Translations under genes and position numbers: made by a program
DNA from: an uncultured Lachnospiraceae bacterium
GTDB taxonomy: Bacteria; Bacillota; Clostridia; Lachnospirales; Lachnospiraceae
Assembly (NCBI GenBank): GCA_910584945.1
Contig: CAJUDY010000035.1
Location: 1-40,501 of the forward strand
Direction: 5' to 3'
DNA: 40,501 nt
Shown: positions 16,793 to 25,471 of the stretch, piece after piece
Numbering within the stretch: the first letter of the stretch is position 1
Layout of the letters: every line of letters begins with the position of its first letter
The notes under the pieces: generated by a model
What the model saw: only the letters and a program-made list of their open reading frames with translations
The model's database searches: none
Told to the model about the DNA's origin: nothing

Positions 16793-18541
16793 ATGATGAC
16801 TGAAGAAATGATGAGCGCTGTGAACGGACAGCTCTTTGCGGTCTGGTTTCTGATCGGAGCCGCACTGGTGTTCTGGATGCAGGCGGGATTCGCCATGGTG
16901 GAGGCAGGTTTCACCCGGGCGAAAAACTCCGGCAACATCCTGATGAAAAATCTAATGGACTTTTGTATCGGTACGATTGTATTTATCCTGATCGGCTTTG
17001 GCCTGCTGCTGGGCGAAGACCTGATGGGGCTGATCGGAAAACCGGGATTCGACATCTTTACCAGCTATTCCGATTTTGACTGGTCCAACTTCGTATTCAA
17101 CCTGGTGTTCTGCGCCACCACCGCTACGATCGTATCCGGCGCCATGGCGGAGCGGACCAAATTCTTATCCTATTGTATCTACTCCGGGTTCATCTCCGCG
17201 CTGATCTACCCCATCGAGGCTCACTGGATCTGGGGCGGCGGCTGGCTCTCCCAGATGGGATTCCACGACTTCGCCGGTTCCTGCGCCATCCACATGGTCG
17301 GCGGGATCTCCGCCCTGATCGGTGCCAAGATCCTCGGACCCCGGATCGGCAAGTTCGAGAAGGACACCTCCGGAAAAGTAGTAAAAGTCAACGCGTTCCC
17401 GGGACACAACCTGCCCATCGGCTGCCTGGGCGTCTTCATCCTTTGGCTTGGCTGGTACGGCTTCAACGGCGCGGCGGCAACCTCGGTGGAACAGCTTGGC
17501 TCGATCTTTCTGACCACCACGGTCGCTCCGGCAGTGGCCACCGTCGTCTGCATGATTTTTACCTGGGTCCGATACGGAAAACCGGATGTCTCCATGTGCC
17601 TGAACGCTTCCCTGGCCGGGCTTGTGGGCATCACCGCTCCCTGTGACGTGACCGACTGTGCCGGCGCCATCGCCGTTGGCGTTGTATCCGGACTTCTGGT
17701 GGTCTTCGGCGTGTGGTTCCTGGACAATGTGCTGCACATTGACGACCCGGTGGGAGCTGTAGCGGTCCACTGTCTGAACGGTATCTGGGGAACCATCGCC
17801 GTAGGACTCTTCGCCACCACCAGCGCTCCCGGCAACGACACCTTTGTGGGACTCTTCTACGGCGGCGGTTTCGGGCTCCTGAGCATCCAGATTTTGGGCA
17901 TGTGCGCGGTGATCGCATGGACCGCCGTCACCATCACCATCGCCTTCCTGCTCATCAAAGCGACCGTGGGTCTGCGGGTCTCGGAGCAGGAGGAGATCAT
18001 CGGACTGGACGCAACCGAGCATGGACTGCCCTCCGCTTACGCGGGCTTCAGCATCATGGACATTTCCAACACCATGACTATGGAAGTCAACGAAAATACC
18101 CTGCTTGGCAGCGACGATTATGTCGCCGCCACCGAAACGCAGAAAGCGGCCGCCGTCAAGGTGGTGGAGATCCCCTCAGCGGTCACGGGCATCTACAAGG
18201 TGTCTATCATCGCCAGACTGTCCCGGTATGACGTCTTAAGGAAAGCCATGAACGACATCGGCGTCACCGGCATGACTGTCACCCAGGTCATGGGCTGCGG
18301 CGTACAAAAAGGCGCTGGCGAACGCTACCGCGGCGTGGAGTTGGATGCCACCCTGCTTCCGAAAGTAAAGGTGGAAGTCATCATCGGCAACATTCCGCTG
18401 AACACAGTGATCGAGGCGGCGAAGAAAGCTCTCTATACCGGACACATCGGAGACGGCAAGATCTTCGTCTATCCGGTAGACAAAGTGGTCAAAGTGCGTA
18501 CCGGGGAAGAAGACCTGGATGCTTTGAAAGATGTAGAATAA
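16793..18541 (+). CDS. amt: Ammonium transporter fused to a C-terminal PII (GlnB/GlnK) domain
   Basis: A 582-residue fusion. Residues 1 to about 410 form an 11-helix Amt/Mep/Rh channel, with VFWMQAGFAMVEAGFTR near the start, WIWGGGWLSQMGFHDFAGS in the middle and WYGFNGAA further on. After a linker of about 40 residues, residues about 445-565 form a PII domain with YKVSIIARLSRYDVLRKAM, T-loop residues including RYRG (the tyrosine position used for uridylylation in GlnK), LPKVKVEVII and the closing GDGKIFVYPVDKVVKVRTGE. In most bacteria GlnK is a separate protein that blocks Amt; here regulator and channel are one chain. The ATG at 16793 follows GAGGAGG; a second ATG follows at once. Transcription is probably controlled by the leader attenuator. 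Confidence 0.95.
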   Translation: MMTEEMMSAVNGQLFAVWFLIGAALVFWMQAGFAMVEAGFTRAKNSGNILMKNLMDFCIGTIVFILIGFGLLLGEDLMGLIGKPGFDIFTSYSDFDWSNFVFNLVFCATTATIVSGAMAERTKFLSYCIYSGFISALIYPIEAHWIWGGGWLSQMGFHDFAGSCAIHMVGGISALIGAKILGPRIGKFEKDTSGKVVKVNAFPGHNLPIGCLGVFILWLGWYGFNGAAATSVEQLGSIFLTTTVAPAVATVVCMIFTWVRYGKPDVSMCLNASLAGLVGITAPCDVTDCAGAIAVGVVSGLLVVFGVWFLDNVLHIDDPVGAVAVHCLNGIWGTIAVGLFATTSAPGNDTFVGLFYGGGFGLLSIQILGMCAVIAWTAVTITIAFLLIKATVGLRVSEQEEIIGLDATEHGLPSAYAGFSIMDISNTMTMEVNENTLLGSDDYVAATETQKAAAVKVVEIPSAVTGIYKVSIIARLSRYDVLRKAMNDIGVTGMTVTQVMGCGVQKGAGERYRGVELDATLLPKVKVEVIIGNIPLNTVIEAAKKALYTGHIGDGKIFVYPVDKVVKVRTGEEDLDALKDVE

Positions 18542-18563
18542 GCAAAGAAAGAAATCAGTCAAA

Positions 18564-18591
18564 AGGGCTGCCCCGCGCACGGGGCAGCCCT
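18564..18591. terminator. Terminator between amt and the converging hydrolase gene
   Basis: An 11-bp perfect GC-rich stem (18564-18574 with 18581-18591) encloses a six-base loop. Read leftward it is followed by CTTTTG-like T residues; on the plus side there is no T-run. It lies in the gap between two convergent genes. Confidence 0.7.
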
Positions 18592-18601
18592 ATCTATCGG
18601 A

Positions 18602-19687
18602 TTACAGCGAATATTCCTCATACTCTGTCTCGCAGGGATTCCCTTTACAGAACCAGATCCTGCGTTCAGTCAGATCCACCACCATGGAAAATACCGTTCC
18701 CATCCGAAGTCCGGGGTCCGCCTTCGGATTATCGTGTCTGCAGATGCTGCAGGGGTATTCCACATGGTCTTTTAATACTTCCATCAGTTCTTTTTCAGAA
18801 ATCCCGGTTTCCTTTTGGCGAAGCAGCTTGTCTGCCCGCCCCAGGCGGACGAACGTGTCCGCAAATTTGACTTTTCCCATATCTTTTCTTGGATATTTCG
18901 GCAGTCTTGGGCTGACAAAATGATTGGTGTGCACAAGGATGCCATCCTTTGGATAGAGCACGTCAAACTCTTCATTTTCAATCTCCAGGTCGATGCATTC
19001 TCCGTTCCTGTGGCCCAGCATAAAGTTCGCGCAGCAGCCCAGATTCATGCGGGTGGCCGCCGTGATCGCTTCCGCCAGGGTTTCGCAGTCCAGGATTCCT
19101 CTCATAGCCATATGTAAGGGCAGGCCCGTGGAAGCCTCGTTGGTGGACAGGGCGTTCAGATACAGGCAGATTCCCGCACTGTTAAATCCGGTCTTGCCGA
19201 TGATGCCCGCCTCTGTCACCATGAAGATGGTTGGTTTTCCATTTTTCTGATGGATTTTCATCATAATCATGGAATCCCTCTGACTGGTTTTCCAGTCCCA
19301 GTTATGAGCCAGGTACGCATGATGTCCGCTGCCGGCATCGCTGCTGATGCCGATGCTCGTACAGCCTCCGTCCGCTTTATCCAGTTCGTTCCCAACAAAC
19401 ACCAGTTCACTTCTGCAATTTAACGCAAGGATATCCTCAAAATCAAATCCGGAGCCCTCGGCCACACCGCGCATTTCCTCCAGGTAGTCTGCATTGTACT
19501 CCTCGATCACCGGAAGAAACCGCCTGGAAAGCTCCTTCGCCCTCTCCCACTTCAGATTGGAATAATCCTGGAACATCGCCTGATAACAGCGAATGTTGTT
19601 TTGTACCTGTTCCTTAAAATGCGCTCCCTGCTGATATCCGATCTCATAGGGAGTCCCCTCAATCTCCAAAAACGGGAATTGATTCAT
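18602..19687 (-). CDS. C45-family autoproteolytic acyltransferase/hydrolase
   Basis: A 361-residue Ntn hydrolase related to acyl-CoA:6-aminopenicillanic acid acyltransferase. These enzymes self-cleave before a catalytic cysteine; here that is C109 in ADGGCTSIG. The family's AHNWDW segment and the AGIIGKTGFNSAGICLYLNA stretch follow. It begins EIEGTPYEIGYQQG, also typical. No signal peptide is seen, so it is probably cytosolic. It is the last gene of a leftward group with two membrane proteins and a LysR regulator. The substrate is unknown; an imported N-acyl or amide compound is a reasonable inference from the context. Confidence 0.85.
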   Translation of the reverse strand: MNQFPFLEIEGTPYEIGYQQGAHFKEQVQNNIRCYQAMFQDYSNLKWERAKELSRRFLPVIEEYNADYLEEMRGVAEGSGFDFEDILALNCRSELVFVGNELDKADGGCTSIGISSDAGSGHHAYLAHNWDWKTSQRDSMIMMKIHQKNGKPTIFMVTEAGIIGKTGFNSAGICLYLNALSTNEASTGLPLHMAMRGILDCETLAEAITAATRMNLGCCANFMLGHRNGECIDLEIENEEFDVLYPKDGILVHTNHFVSPRLPKYPRKDMGKVKFADTFVRLGRADKLLRQKETGISEKELMEVLKDHVEYPCSICRHDNPKADPGLRMGTVFSMVVDLTERRIWFCKGNPCETEYEEYSL

Positions 19688-19709
19688 TGTAAAATTCTCC
19701 TTTCTTTCC

Positions 19710-20168
19710 TTATAATATCATTCCAAGAACCTGTGCGATTCCGCCCGATATCAAAAACGTTCCGAAGATGACCAGCACCGACACGAAGATTCCTTTCCAG
19801 CCGATCTTCGCAAACTCTTTCCAGTCCCGACCCACGATCACCCCGGCATAGGCCAGAATCGGCGTCACGGTAGCCATCAGCGACACCTTGCCGGCCCAAT
19901 AGACGACAAACTCCGAAATAGGGGAAAACGGCATCGCCACCAACATGCCGATGATCGAGATGTAAGCCACTGCCGGAAGCTCACCTGGAATAAAATGCTT
20001 GACCGTAAGCCCTGCCAGACTGATGCAGGCGAAAATCAAAAGCCCCGGTATGGATTCCAGAAAACCTCCGTCATATCCAACCACATTACAGACAACTGCA
20101 AGGACCGCCACCACCAGAAAGGTCATCACCCAGTCCATGAACATCCCTGAAAATTTTTCTTTCTCCAT
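19710..20168 (-). CDS. Small membrane protein, partner of the adjacent DUF3100 protein
   Basis: A 152-residue protein with four or five hydrophobic segments and almost no soluble part. It begins MEKEKFSGMFMDWVMTFLVV and ends in ISGGIAQVLGMIL. I do not recognise a named family. It starts 11 bp after the stop of the DUF3100-like gene and precedes the C45 hydrolase by 22 bp. Its glycine-rich helices and tight linkage suggest the two membrane proteins form one two-part transporter. That is inference only. Confidence 0.65.
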   Translation of the reverse strand: MEKEKFSGMFMDWVMTFLVVAVLAVVCNVVGYDGGFLESIPGLLIFACISLAGLTVKHFIPGELPAVAYISIIGMLVAMPFSPISEFVVYWAGKVSLMATVTPILAYAGVIVGRDWKEFAKIGWKGIFVSVLVIFGTFLISGGIAQVLGMIL

Positions 20169-20179
20169 CCTTCTCCTCC

Positions 20180-20968
20180 TTACGCTTTTTTTCTGAATAA
20201 TTTATAGATGGCATTTCCCAGAGGAACCGTGATAAACAGTCCCATATAGACCGATATGGAAGAAGAGATGACGTTGCTGATACTGGCGAAGGCCGTTAAC
20301 GTGTCCGGGTTCGCCTGGGGCGCCGCCTCCATAATCCCTGCCAGGCCGGCGGTCATCATGGACGCGCTTCCCGCTCCCACCGCCATCGCCGCCGCATTCG
20401 GCGTAAAAATCCCAAGGCTCACAAAAAGCGGCGGAACGATGCTCATAAAAATGGTCCCGAAAATCGTTCCTGTGATATAACAGGTCATGACGCCTTTAAA
20501 TTCCGCCGAATCTGCCCCAAACATATCAGAAATCAGGGCCACGTTGGGCTCCCTGCTCATGGCGTGGGTCATTCCCAGCGCCTCCCTTCCCATTCCAAGC
20601 AGAAGCGCAACCGGAAATGCAACCAGAAGGGTTCCGATGTTGCCAAGATTCTGCAAAATCAAAATCGGCCCTGCGCTGATGACCTGTTCGATAGAAGATC
20701 CGCTGGTAATTCCAAGCTTTGCCATCAAGAAAGCGACGCTCAGTGTCAGCATGGCGGAACCGATCTCCGCCTGCTTCTCTTTTACAAAGCGGATCGGCTT
20801 AATCAGATAGACAATCAGAACAAACACCATAGAATATAAAAGGGGCAGCAGCGTAATCGTAATTCCTCCTATGGGAATCCGGATCTGTCCAATCAGTTCT
20901 GCCAGAACACAGCACGCCAGAATCACCAGATGAAATTTCCAGTCCGCCCATATCTTGTCTTGTATCAT
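20180..20968 (-). CDS. DUF3100-like integral membrane protein (probable transporter subunit)
   Basis: A 262-residue protein with about eight hydrophobic segments. The N-terminal IGGITITLLPLLYSMV and the central GMGREALGMTHAMSREPNVALISD stretch match my memory of DUF3100 proteins, which are often found next to amidohydrolases. A well-placed GGAGG precedes the ATG at 20968. It is 135 bp downstream of lysR and leads the transporter-hydrolase group. Substrate unknown. Confidence 0.7.
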   Translation of the reverse strand: MIQDKIWADWKFHLVILACCVLAELIGQIRIPIGGITITLLPLLYSMVFVLIVYLIKPIRFVKEKQAEIGSAMLTLSVAFLMAKLGITSGSSIEQVISAGPILILQNLGNIGTLLVAFPVALLLGMGREALGMTHAMSREPNVALISDMFGADSAEFKGVMTCYITGTIFGTIFMSIVPPLFVSLGIFTPNAAAMAVGAGSASMMTAGLAGIMEAAPQANPDTLTAFASISNVISSSISVYMGLFITVPLGNAIYKLFRKKA

Positions 20969-21103
20969 ACCAATACCTCCAAAAATAAATTAGTGATCAA
21001 GTTCCCATATGACAGTTTCCCGTTCCACAAGCTCACTGCCATTTTACCGGCAGGGCGCGTGTTTGTAAAATAAGATTTGATTATGGACCTATCAGTAAAG
21101 CGA

Positions 21104-21994
21104 TTATAAACACTTCAGTCCACAGGTTTTTGCATACTGCTGCGCAAAGTGAATCAAACATTTAATGTTCTGATATAGTTTCCCGTTTTTCTGCCAGATA
21201 ATCTCCACATTGATGTGAACCGGCTCCTCCAGCGGAATTCCCACGATATCCGGCTCATTTTCAACGATTTCCCGGAACAGGAATCCGGAGGCAATCCCAT
21301 TGCGGATCAGTTGGATATGAGTATTCAACTGCTGGGTGTTCCACATCACCTTCGGCGTAAAGCCCGCCTCATGAAAAAGCTCCAGCACCCGCTCCTTTAC
21401 ATAAAATCCGTCCTGAAACATGGCCAGAGGCTCCAGCGCGGCATGAGCAATGGAAATATAAGGCTCCCTGGCCAGGGGATGATCTTTGTTGACACAGAAG
21501 AGCAATTCCGTGCTTTGCAGCTTTGAAAAGCCCAGATTGACGAAATCCGTATTCATTCCGCTTACAATGATGACGTCCACCTGATCCTCCTGCAGCATTT
21601 TCCGAAGTTTTATGGACGGTTCGTCATATAACTCCAGATGAATCTGCGGATTCTGACTGTGAAATTCCTGAATCAACTGAAAGGTCATCACACTGACCAT
21701 GGGTGGAAGTCCAACCCGCACCACTTCTTTTTTTCGTCTCAGATCATACATTTTCTGAGTCAGATCATTCACTTTTGCCAGAAGTTCTTCCACTTCCAGC
21801 AAAAAGTACGCTCCCTCCTTGGTCAGTGTCAGCCTTTGATCCACCCGCTTAAACAATTGCAGATTGAATTCCGCCTCCAGTTCCTTAATCGCGTTGGAAA
21901 CTGCAGGCTGAGAAATGTGCAGCGCCACGGCCGCTCTGGAAATTCCATTTTGCCTGCACACTTCGCTAAAGTACTTTAATTGATGTAACTTCAT
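21104..21994 (-). CDS. LysR-family transcriptional regulator
   Basis: A 296-residue LTTR. It begins MKLHQLKYFSEVCRQNGISR. The helix-turn-helix SRAAVALHISQPAVSNAIKELE is at about residues 19-40, followed by the linker helix to about 90, and then an effector-binding domain starting VVRVGLPPMVSVMTFQLI. A GGAGC ribosome site precedes the ATG. It lies between a leftward transporter-hydrolase group and a divergent malic enzyme-racemase operon. By LTTR convention the divergent promoter is a likely target; it may also control the genes below it. Confidence 0.93.
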   Translation of the reverse strand: MKLHQLKYFSEVCRQNGISRAAVALHISQPAVSNAIKELEAEFNLQLFKRVDQRLTLTKEGAYFLLEVEELLAKVNDLTQKMYDLRRKKEVVRVGLPPMVSVMTFQLIQEFHSQNPQIHLELYDEPSIKLRKMLQEDQVDVIIVSGMNTDFVNLGFSKLQSTELLFCVNKDHPLAREPYISIAHAALEPLAMFQDGFYVKERVLELFHEAGFTPKVMWNTQQLNTHIQLIRNGIASGFLFREIVENEPDIVGIPLEEPVHINVEIIWQKNGKLYQNIKCLIHFAQQYAKTCGLKCL

Positions 21995-22102
21995 AATTCT
22001 TTTGCTCCTTTATCTGACCGCCGTTTACCGGATACCTCCTCCATTATAACAAACCGGACGGCAAATCAGTTTACCAATATATGCTGAAACCCCATCATTT
22101 TT

Positions 22103-22128
22103 GTTATGCGCTGATAACTATTTGTTAT
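22103..22128. promoter_or_regulatory. Candidate LysR operator in the lysR-malic enzyme intergenic region
   Basis: Three five-base half-sites alternate: GTTAT (22103-22107), ATAAC (22114-22118) and GTTAT (22124-22128). The last two form a perfect 15-bp inverted repeat with a five-base spacer, the size and symmetry expected of a LysR-type box. The divergent genes start at 21994 and 22232. Confidence 0.5.
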
Positions 22129-22231
22129 TTTACAAACACGGCATTTGTCATTAAAATTTTCCTGACAGTTTTCTTTTTCCAGGCAGACAAGCCGATTTAT
22201 ACCATCTATAAAGGAGGTTATCTCTTAAGCT

Positions 22232-23419
22232 ATGAACTATGCAGAAGAATCTTTAAGGCTTCATGAATACTGGAAGGGAAAGATCGAAGTCCGGGCAGCC
22301 GTCTCTGTCGCGACAGCGGACGATCTGTCGCTGGCGTATACGCCGGGGGTGGCTGCGCCCTGTCTGGAGATTCAAAAAGCCCCGGGGAGATCTTATGATC
22401 TGACCCTCCGGCACAACCTTTGCGCCGTCATCACAGACGGAAGCGCCGTGCTGGGGCTGGGCGATATCGGACCAGAAGCCGCCATGCCGGTAATGGAAGG
22501 GAAATGTGTGCTTTTTAAAGCGTTCGGAAAGGTTGACGCCTTTCCGCTCTGTGTAAACACCAAAGACGTAGAGGAATTCGTGAACACCGTCGCCCGGATC
22601 TCCGGTTCCTTTGGCGGAATCAATCTGGAGGATATCTCCGCCCCGCGGTGTTTTGAAATCGAACGAAAATTAAAAGAGCGCTGTGAGATTCCGGTCTTTC
22701 ATGACGATCAGCACGGGACTGCCGTGATCACGCTGGCAGGTATCCAGAACGCGCTGAAAGTAGTCCACAAGAAAAAGGAAGAGGTAAAGATCGTGACTTC
22801 CGGAGCAGGGGCGGCAGCGGTATCCATCGTCCGGCTGCTTTTGCTGGCAGGCTTTCCGGATATCGCCATGTGCGACCGCCAAGGTGCCATTTACAAAGGA
22901 CGGAAGGGCCTCAACTGGATCAAGGAAGAAATGGCGGAACTGACGAATCTTGAGCGTCAGCAGGGCAGCCTCGCGGATCTGCTGAAAGGAGCAGATATTT
23001 TTATCGGGGTCAGCGGACCAGGAACCGTCACTTCGGAAATGGTGAAAACCATGAAGAAAGACGCCGTCATCTTTGCCTGTGCCAATCCGACGCCGGAGAT
23101 CTTCCCTGAGGAAGCAAGGGCCGGCGGCGCAAGAGTCATTGCCACCGGCCGCAGCGATTTTCCCAATCAAATCAACAACGTACTGGCTTTCCCGGGTATC
23201 TTCCGGGGCGCCTTCGATGCAAGGGCCTCGGATATTAACGATGAGATGAAACTGGCTGCCGCCAATGCTCTGGCAGATCTGATTCCGGAGACGGAACTGT
23301 GCGAAGACTACATCATACCCAAGGCGTTTGACCCAAGAGTCGGCCCCGCCGTGGCGGCGGCTGTGAAAAAAGCGGCGGAAAAGACAGGCGTTGCCAGATT
23401 CACGGGGGAGACTTTGTGA
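22232..23419 (+). CDS. NAD(P)-dependent malic enzyme
   Basis: Oxidative decarboxylation of L-malate to pyruvate and CO2. It is 395 residues, the short bacterial form. Conserved features are LAYTPGVAAPC (catalytic Tyr region), VLFKAFGKVDAFPLCV, the metal/substrate loop PVFHDDQHGTAVIT, the dinucleotide fold TSGAGAAAVSIVRLL, and FACANPTPEIFPEEA. Start at 22232 with AGGAGG twelve bases upstream. The stop overlaps the following racemase gene (TGATG), so the two are coupled. Together they suggest use of malate of either configuration. The cofactor preference is not readable with certainty. Confidence 0.95.
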   Translation: MNYAEESLRLHEYWKGKIEVRAAVSVATADDLSLAYTPGVAAPCLEIQKAPGRSYDLTLRHNLCAVITDGSAVLGLGDIGPEAAMPVMEGKCVLFKAFGKVDAFPLCVNTKDVEEFVNTVARISGSFGGINLEDISAPRCFEIERKLKERCEIPVFHDDQHGTAVITLAGIQNALKVVHKKKEEVKIVTSGAGAAAVSIVRLLLLAGFPDIAMCDRQGAIYKGRKGLNWIKEEMAELTNLERQQGSLADLLKGADIFIGVSGPGTVTSEMVKTMKKDAVIFACANPTPEIFPEEARAGGARVIATGRSDFPNQINNVLAFPGIFRGAFDARASDINDEMKLAAANALADLIPETELCEDYIIPKAFDPRVGPAVAAAVKKAAEKTGVARFTGETL

Positions 23420-24675
23420 TGAAGATCGAGATTGGTTACGGAACCAAACCGCAGACGCTCAAGATTCCATCCGAGAGAATTCTTGACATCTTGTATCCAA
23501 ATCCACTTTCTGACGTTCCGGATGAACCCGCAATCCTGAGAGAGGCGCTGAACTGTCCTATCGCTTCCGCGCCTCTGTCCGACCTTGTCCGGGGCAGACA
23601 GAAGGTCGTCATCATTACCAGCGACATCACCCGGCCCATGCCCTCTTATAAGGTACTTCCGCTCCTTCTCTTGGAACTGGAAGCGGCTGGAATCAGGAGA
23701 TCACAGATCCGGATTGTGTTCGCGCTGGGCAGTCATCGCAGACATACCGAAGCGGAAAAAAAGAAGCTGGCAGGATCGGAAGTCTACGCGTCCGTTCCCT
23801 GCGAGGACTCTTCGGAATCCGGATTTCTTCCGCTTGGCGTCACTGCCATGGGAACTCCCGTGGAGATCTGCCGCACCGTTGCGGAAGCAGATTTTCGTAT
23901 CTGTCTGGGAAATATTGAATATCACTACTTCGCCGGCTATTCCGGCGGAGCGAAGGCCATCATGCCCGGTGTATCCACCCGGGCGGCCATCCAGAAAAAT
24001 CATTCTCATATGGTGCACGAGCACGCCTGCGTGGGACGGATTGATGGAAATCCGGTCCGAGCGGATCTGGAAGAAGCGCTTGCTTACTGTCCGGTAGATT
24101 TTATGTTCAATGTGATACTGGATGAGCACAAGAGAATCATTCATGCGGTCTGCGGACATATCATCAAAGCGCATCGGGAAGGCTGCCGGTTCCTGGACCG
24201 TCTTTACCGCAAAGAAATCCCAAAGTTGGCAGACATTGTGATCGCTTCCCAGGGCGGCGCGCCAAAAGACCTCAATCTCTACCAGACCCAGAAAGCACTG
24301 GAAAACGCCCGGTATGCCGTGCGTCCTGGAGGCATCATCCTGCTGGTCGGCGCCTGCCCGGAAGGGCTCGGAGAACATACCTTCGAGGAATGGATGACTT
24401 CGGATATGTCTCCGGAGGAACGGATTGCGCGTATCCGGACAGATTTTCAGTTAGGCGGACACAAGGCGGCCGCGATTGCGATCGTCCAGAAGACTGCCCG
24501 GATCTTCCTGATCTCCCAGATGCCGCCGGATTTTGTAAGGTCCATCCATCTGAAACCCTTCTCTTCGGTGCAGACAGCTTATGAGGCAGCGAATGAACTG
24601 CTCGGAGGAAACGCTTCGGTTCTGGTTATGCCTTATGGAGGGTCCACTCTGCCGGTGTTGTCTTCTAAAAGATAA
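23419..24675 (+). CDS. LarA-family nickel-pincer 2-hydroxyacid racemase homologue
   Basis: A 418-residue relative of lactate racemase LarA, which uses the nickel pincer nucleotide cofactor. Recognisable motifs are SDITRPMP (binding Arg region), GNIEYHYFAGYSGGAKAIMPG (His and the cofactor-attaching Lys), NHSHMVHEH, and ASQGGAPKDLNLYQTQKAL. The ATG at 23419 overlaps the malic enzyme stop; a GTG one codon earlier is possible. Some LarA homologues are known to racemise other 2-hydroxyacids, including malate. Co-translation with malic enzyme makes malate the best guess here. The maturation genes larB, larC and larE are not in the window. Confidence 0.85.
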   Translation: MKIEIGYGTKPQTLKIPSERILDILYPNPLSDVPDEPAILREALNCPIASAPLSDLVRGRQKVVIITSDITRPMPSYKVLPLLLLELEAAGIRRSQIRIVFALGSHRRHTEAEKKKLAGSEVYASVPCEDSSESGFLPLGVTAMGTPVEICRTVAEADFRICLGNIEYHYFAGYSGGAKAIMPGVSTRAAIQKNHSHMVHEHACVGRIDGNPVRADLEEALAYCPVDFMFNVILDEHKRIIHAVCGHIIKAHREGCRFLDRLYRKEIPKLADIVIASQGGAPKDLNLYQTQKALENARYAVRPGGIILLVGACPEGLGEHTFEEWMTSDMSPEERIARIRTDFQLGGHKAAAIAIVQKTARIFLISQMPPDFVRSIHLKPFSSVQTAYEAANELLGGNASVLVMPYGGSTLPVLSSKR

Positions 24676-24677
24676 GA

Positions 24678-24725
24678 AAAGCAGCAATTCTGCCTGAATA
24701 TCGGACAGAATTGCTGCTTTCGTAT
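24678..24725 (+). terminator. Terminator after the malic enzyme-racemase operon
   Basis: A 15-bp perfect inverted repeat (24678-24692 with 24706-24720), stem AAAGCAGCAATTCTG, loop of 13 bases, ending in TTT. It follows the racemase stop by two bases. Confidence 0.75.
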
Positions 24726-24754
24726 TGCTGTTCATCAAAACTTTATGGTATGAT
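24725..24754 (+). promoter_or_regulatory. Candidate promoter of the two-component operon
   Basis: TTGCTG (24725-24730) is followed after 18 bases by TATGAT (24749-24754). It lies about 40 bases before the response regulator start. Confidence 0.45.
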
Positions 24755-24796
24755 GAGATTCAGAACCGTGCGATGCAAAGAAAGGAGCCGACTTCT

Positions 24797-25471
24797 ATGA
24801 TTTACTGCGTCGAGGACGACCGTTCCATTCGCGATCTGATGGTCTATGCATTAAACTCTGCCGGATTCGAGGCCAGAGGTTTTGACTGCGGCAGAAGTCT
24901 TTTTGACACTTTACAGACCGAAAAACCAAAACTGATTATGCTGGATATCATGCTCCCCGGCGAGGATGGTATTTCCATATTGAAAAAACTGCGGATGCAG
25001 CCATCGACAAAGGAGATCCCTGTAATTATGGCAACCGCCAAGGGAACCGAGTACGACAAGGTAACCGGTCTTGATCTGGGTGCGGATGATTATCTTGCAA
25101 AACCCTTTGGCATGATGGAGATGATTTCCCGGGTAAAGGCGGTACTGCGCCGTACAAAACCGACGAAAACGGAAAAATACATAAAGATCGGCCAATTAGA
25201 ATTAAATCCGGAAACCTATGTGGTTGTTGAGAACGGAGAACGCGTCCAGCTTACCTTAAAGGAGTATAAACTGCTTCTTACTTTTATGAAAAACCCTGAA
25301 CGGGTGTTTACCCGCGACCAGCTTCTGGAAATTGTATGGGGAATGGACTATGCGGGAGAAACCCGGACTGTAGACGTTCACGTCGGCACGCTCCGGACAA
25401 AACTGAAAGAATGTAGAAACTATATTGAAACCGTACGGGGCGTCGGATACCGAATGGGGAAAAGAATATGA
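24797..25471 (+). CDS. OmpR/PhoB-family response regulator
   Basis: A 224-residue regulator. The receiver domain has the acidic pair in CVEDD, the phosphoacceptor D50 in LIMLDIMLPGEDG, and the lysine in YLAKPF. A winged-helix DNA-binding domain follows, with LTLKEYKLLLTFMKNPERVFTRDQL and the closing ETVRGVGYRMG. The start MIYCVEDD at 24797 was chosen because AAAGGAG lies just upstream; the open frame extends further left without similarity. It overlaps the kinase gene by 4 bp. Confidence 0.95.
   Translation: MIYCVEDDRSIRDLMVYALNSAGFEARGFDCGRSLFDTLQTEKPKLIMLDIMLPGEDGISILKKLRMQPSTKEIPVIMATAKGTEYDKVTGLDLGADDYLAKPFGMMEMISRVKAVLRRTKPTKTEKYIKIGQLELNPETYVVVENGERVQLTLKEYKLLLTFMKNPERVFTRDQLLEIVWGMDYAGETRTVDVHVGTLRTKLKECRNYIETVRGVGYRMGKRI

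Noticed and set aside
17165..18022. Long minus-strand frame inside amt
   Set aside because: Shadow of the GC-rich amt coding sequence, very rich in Gly/Asp/His, with no motif.
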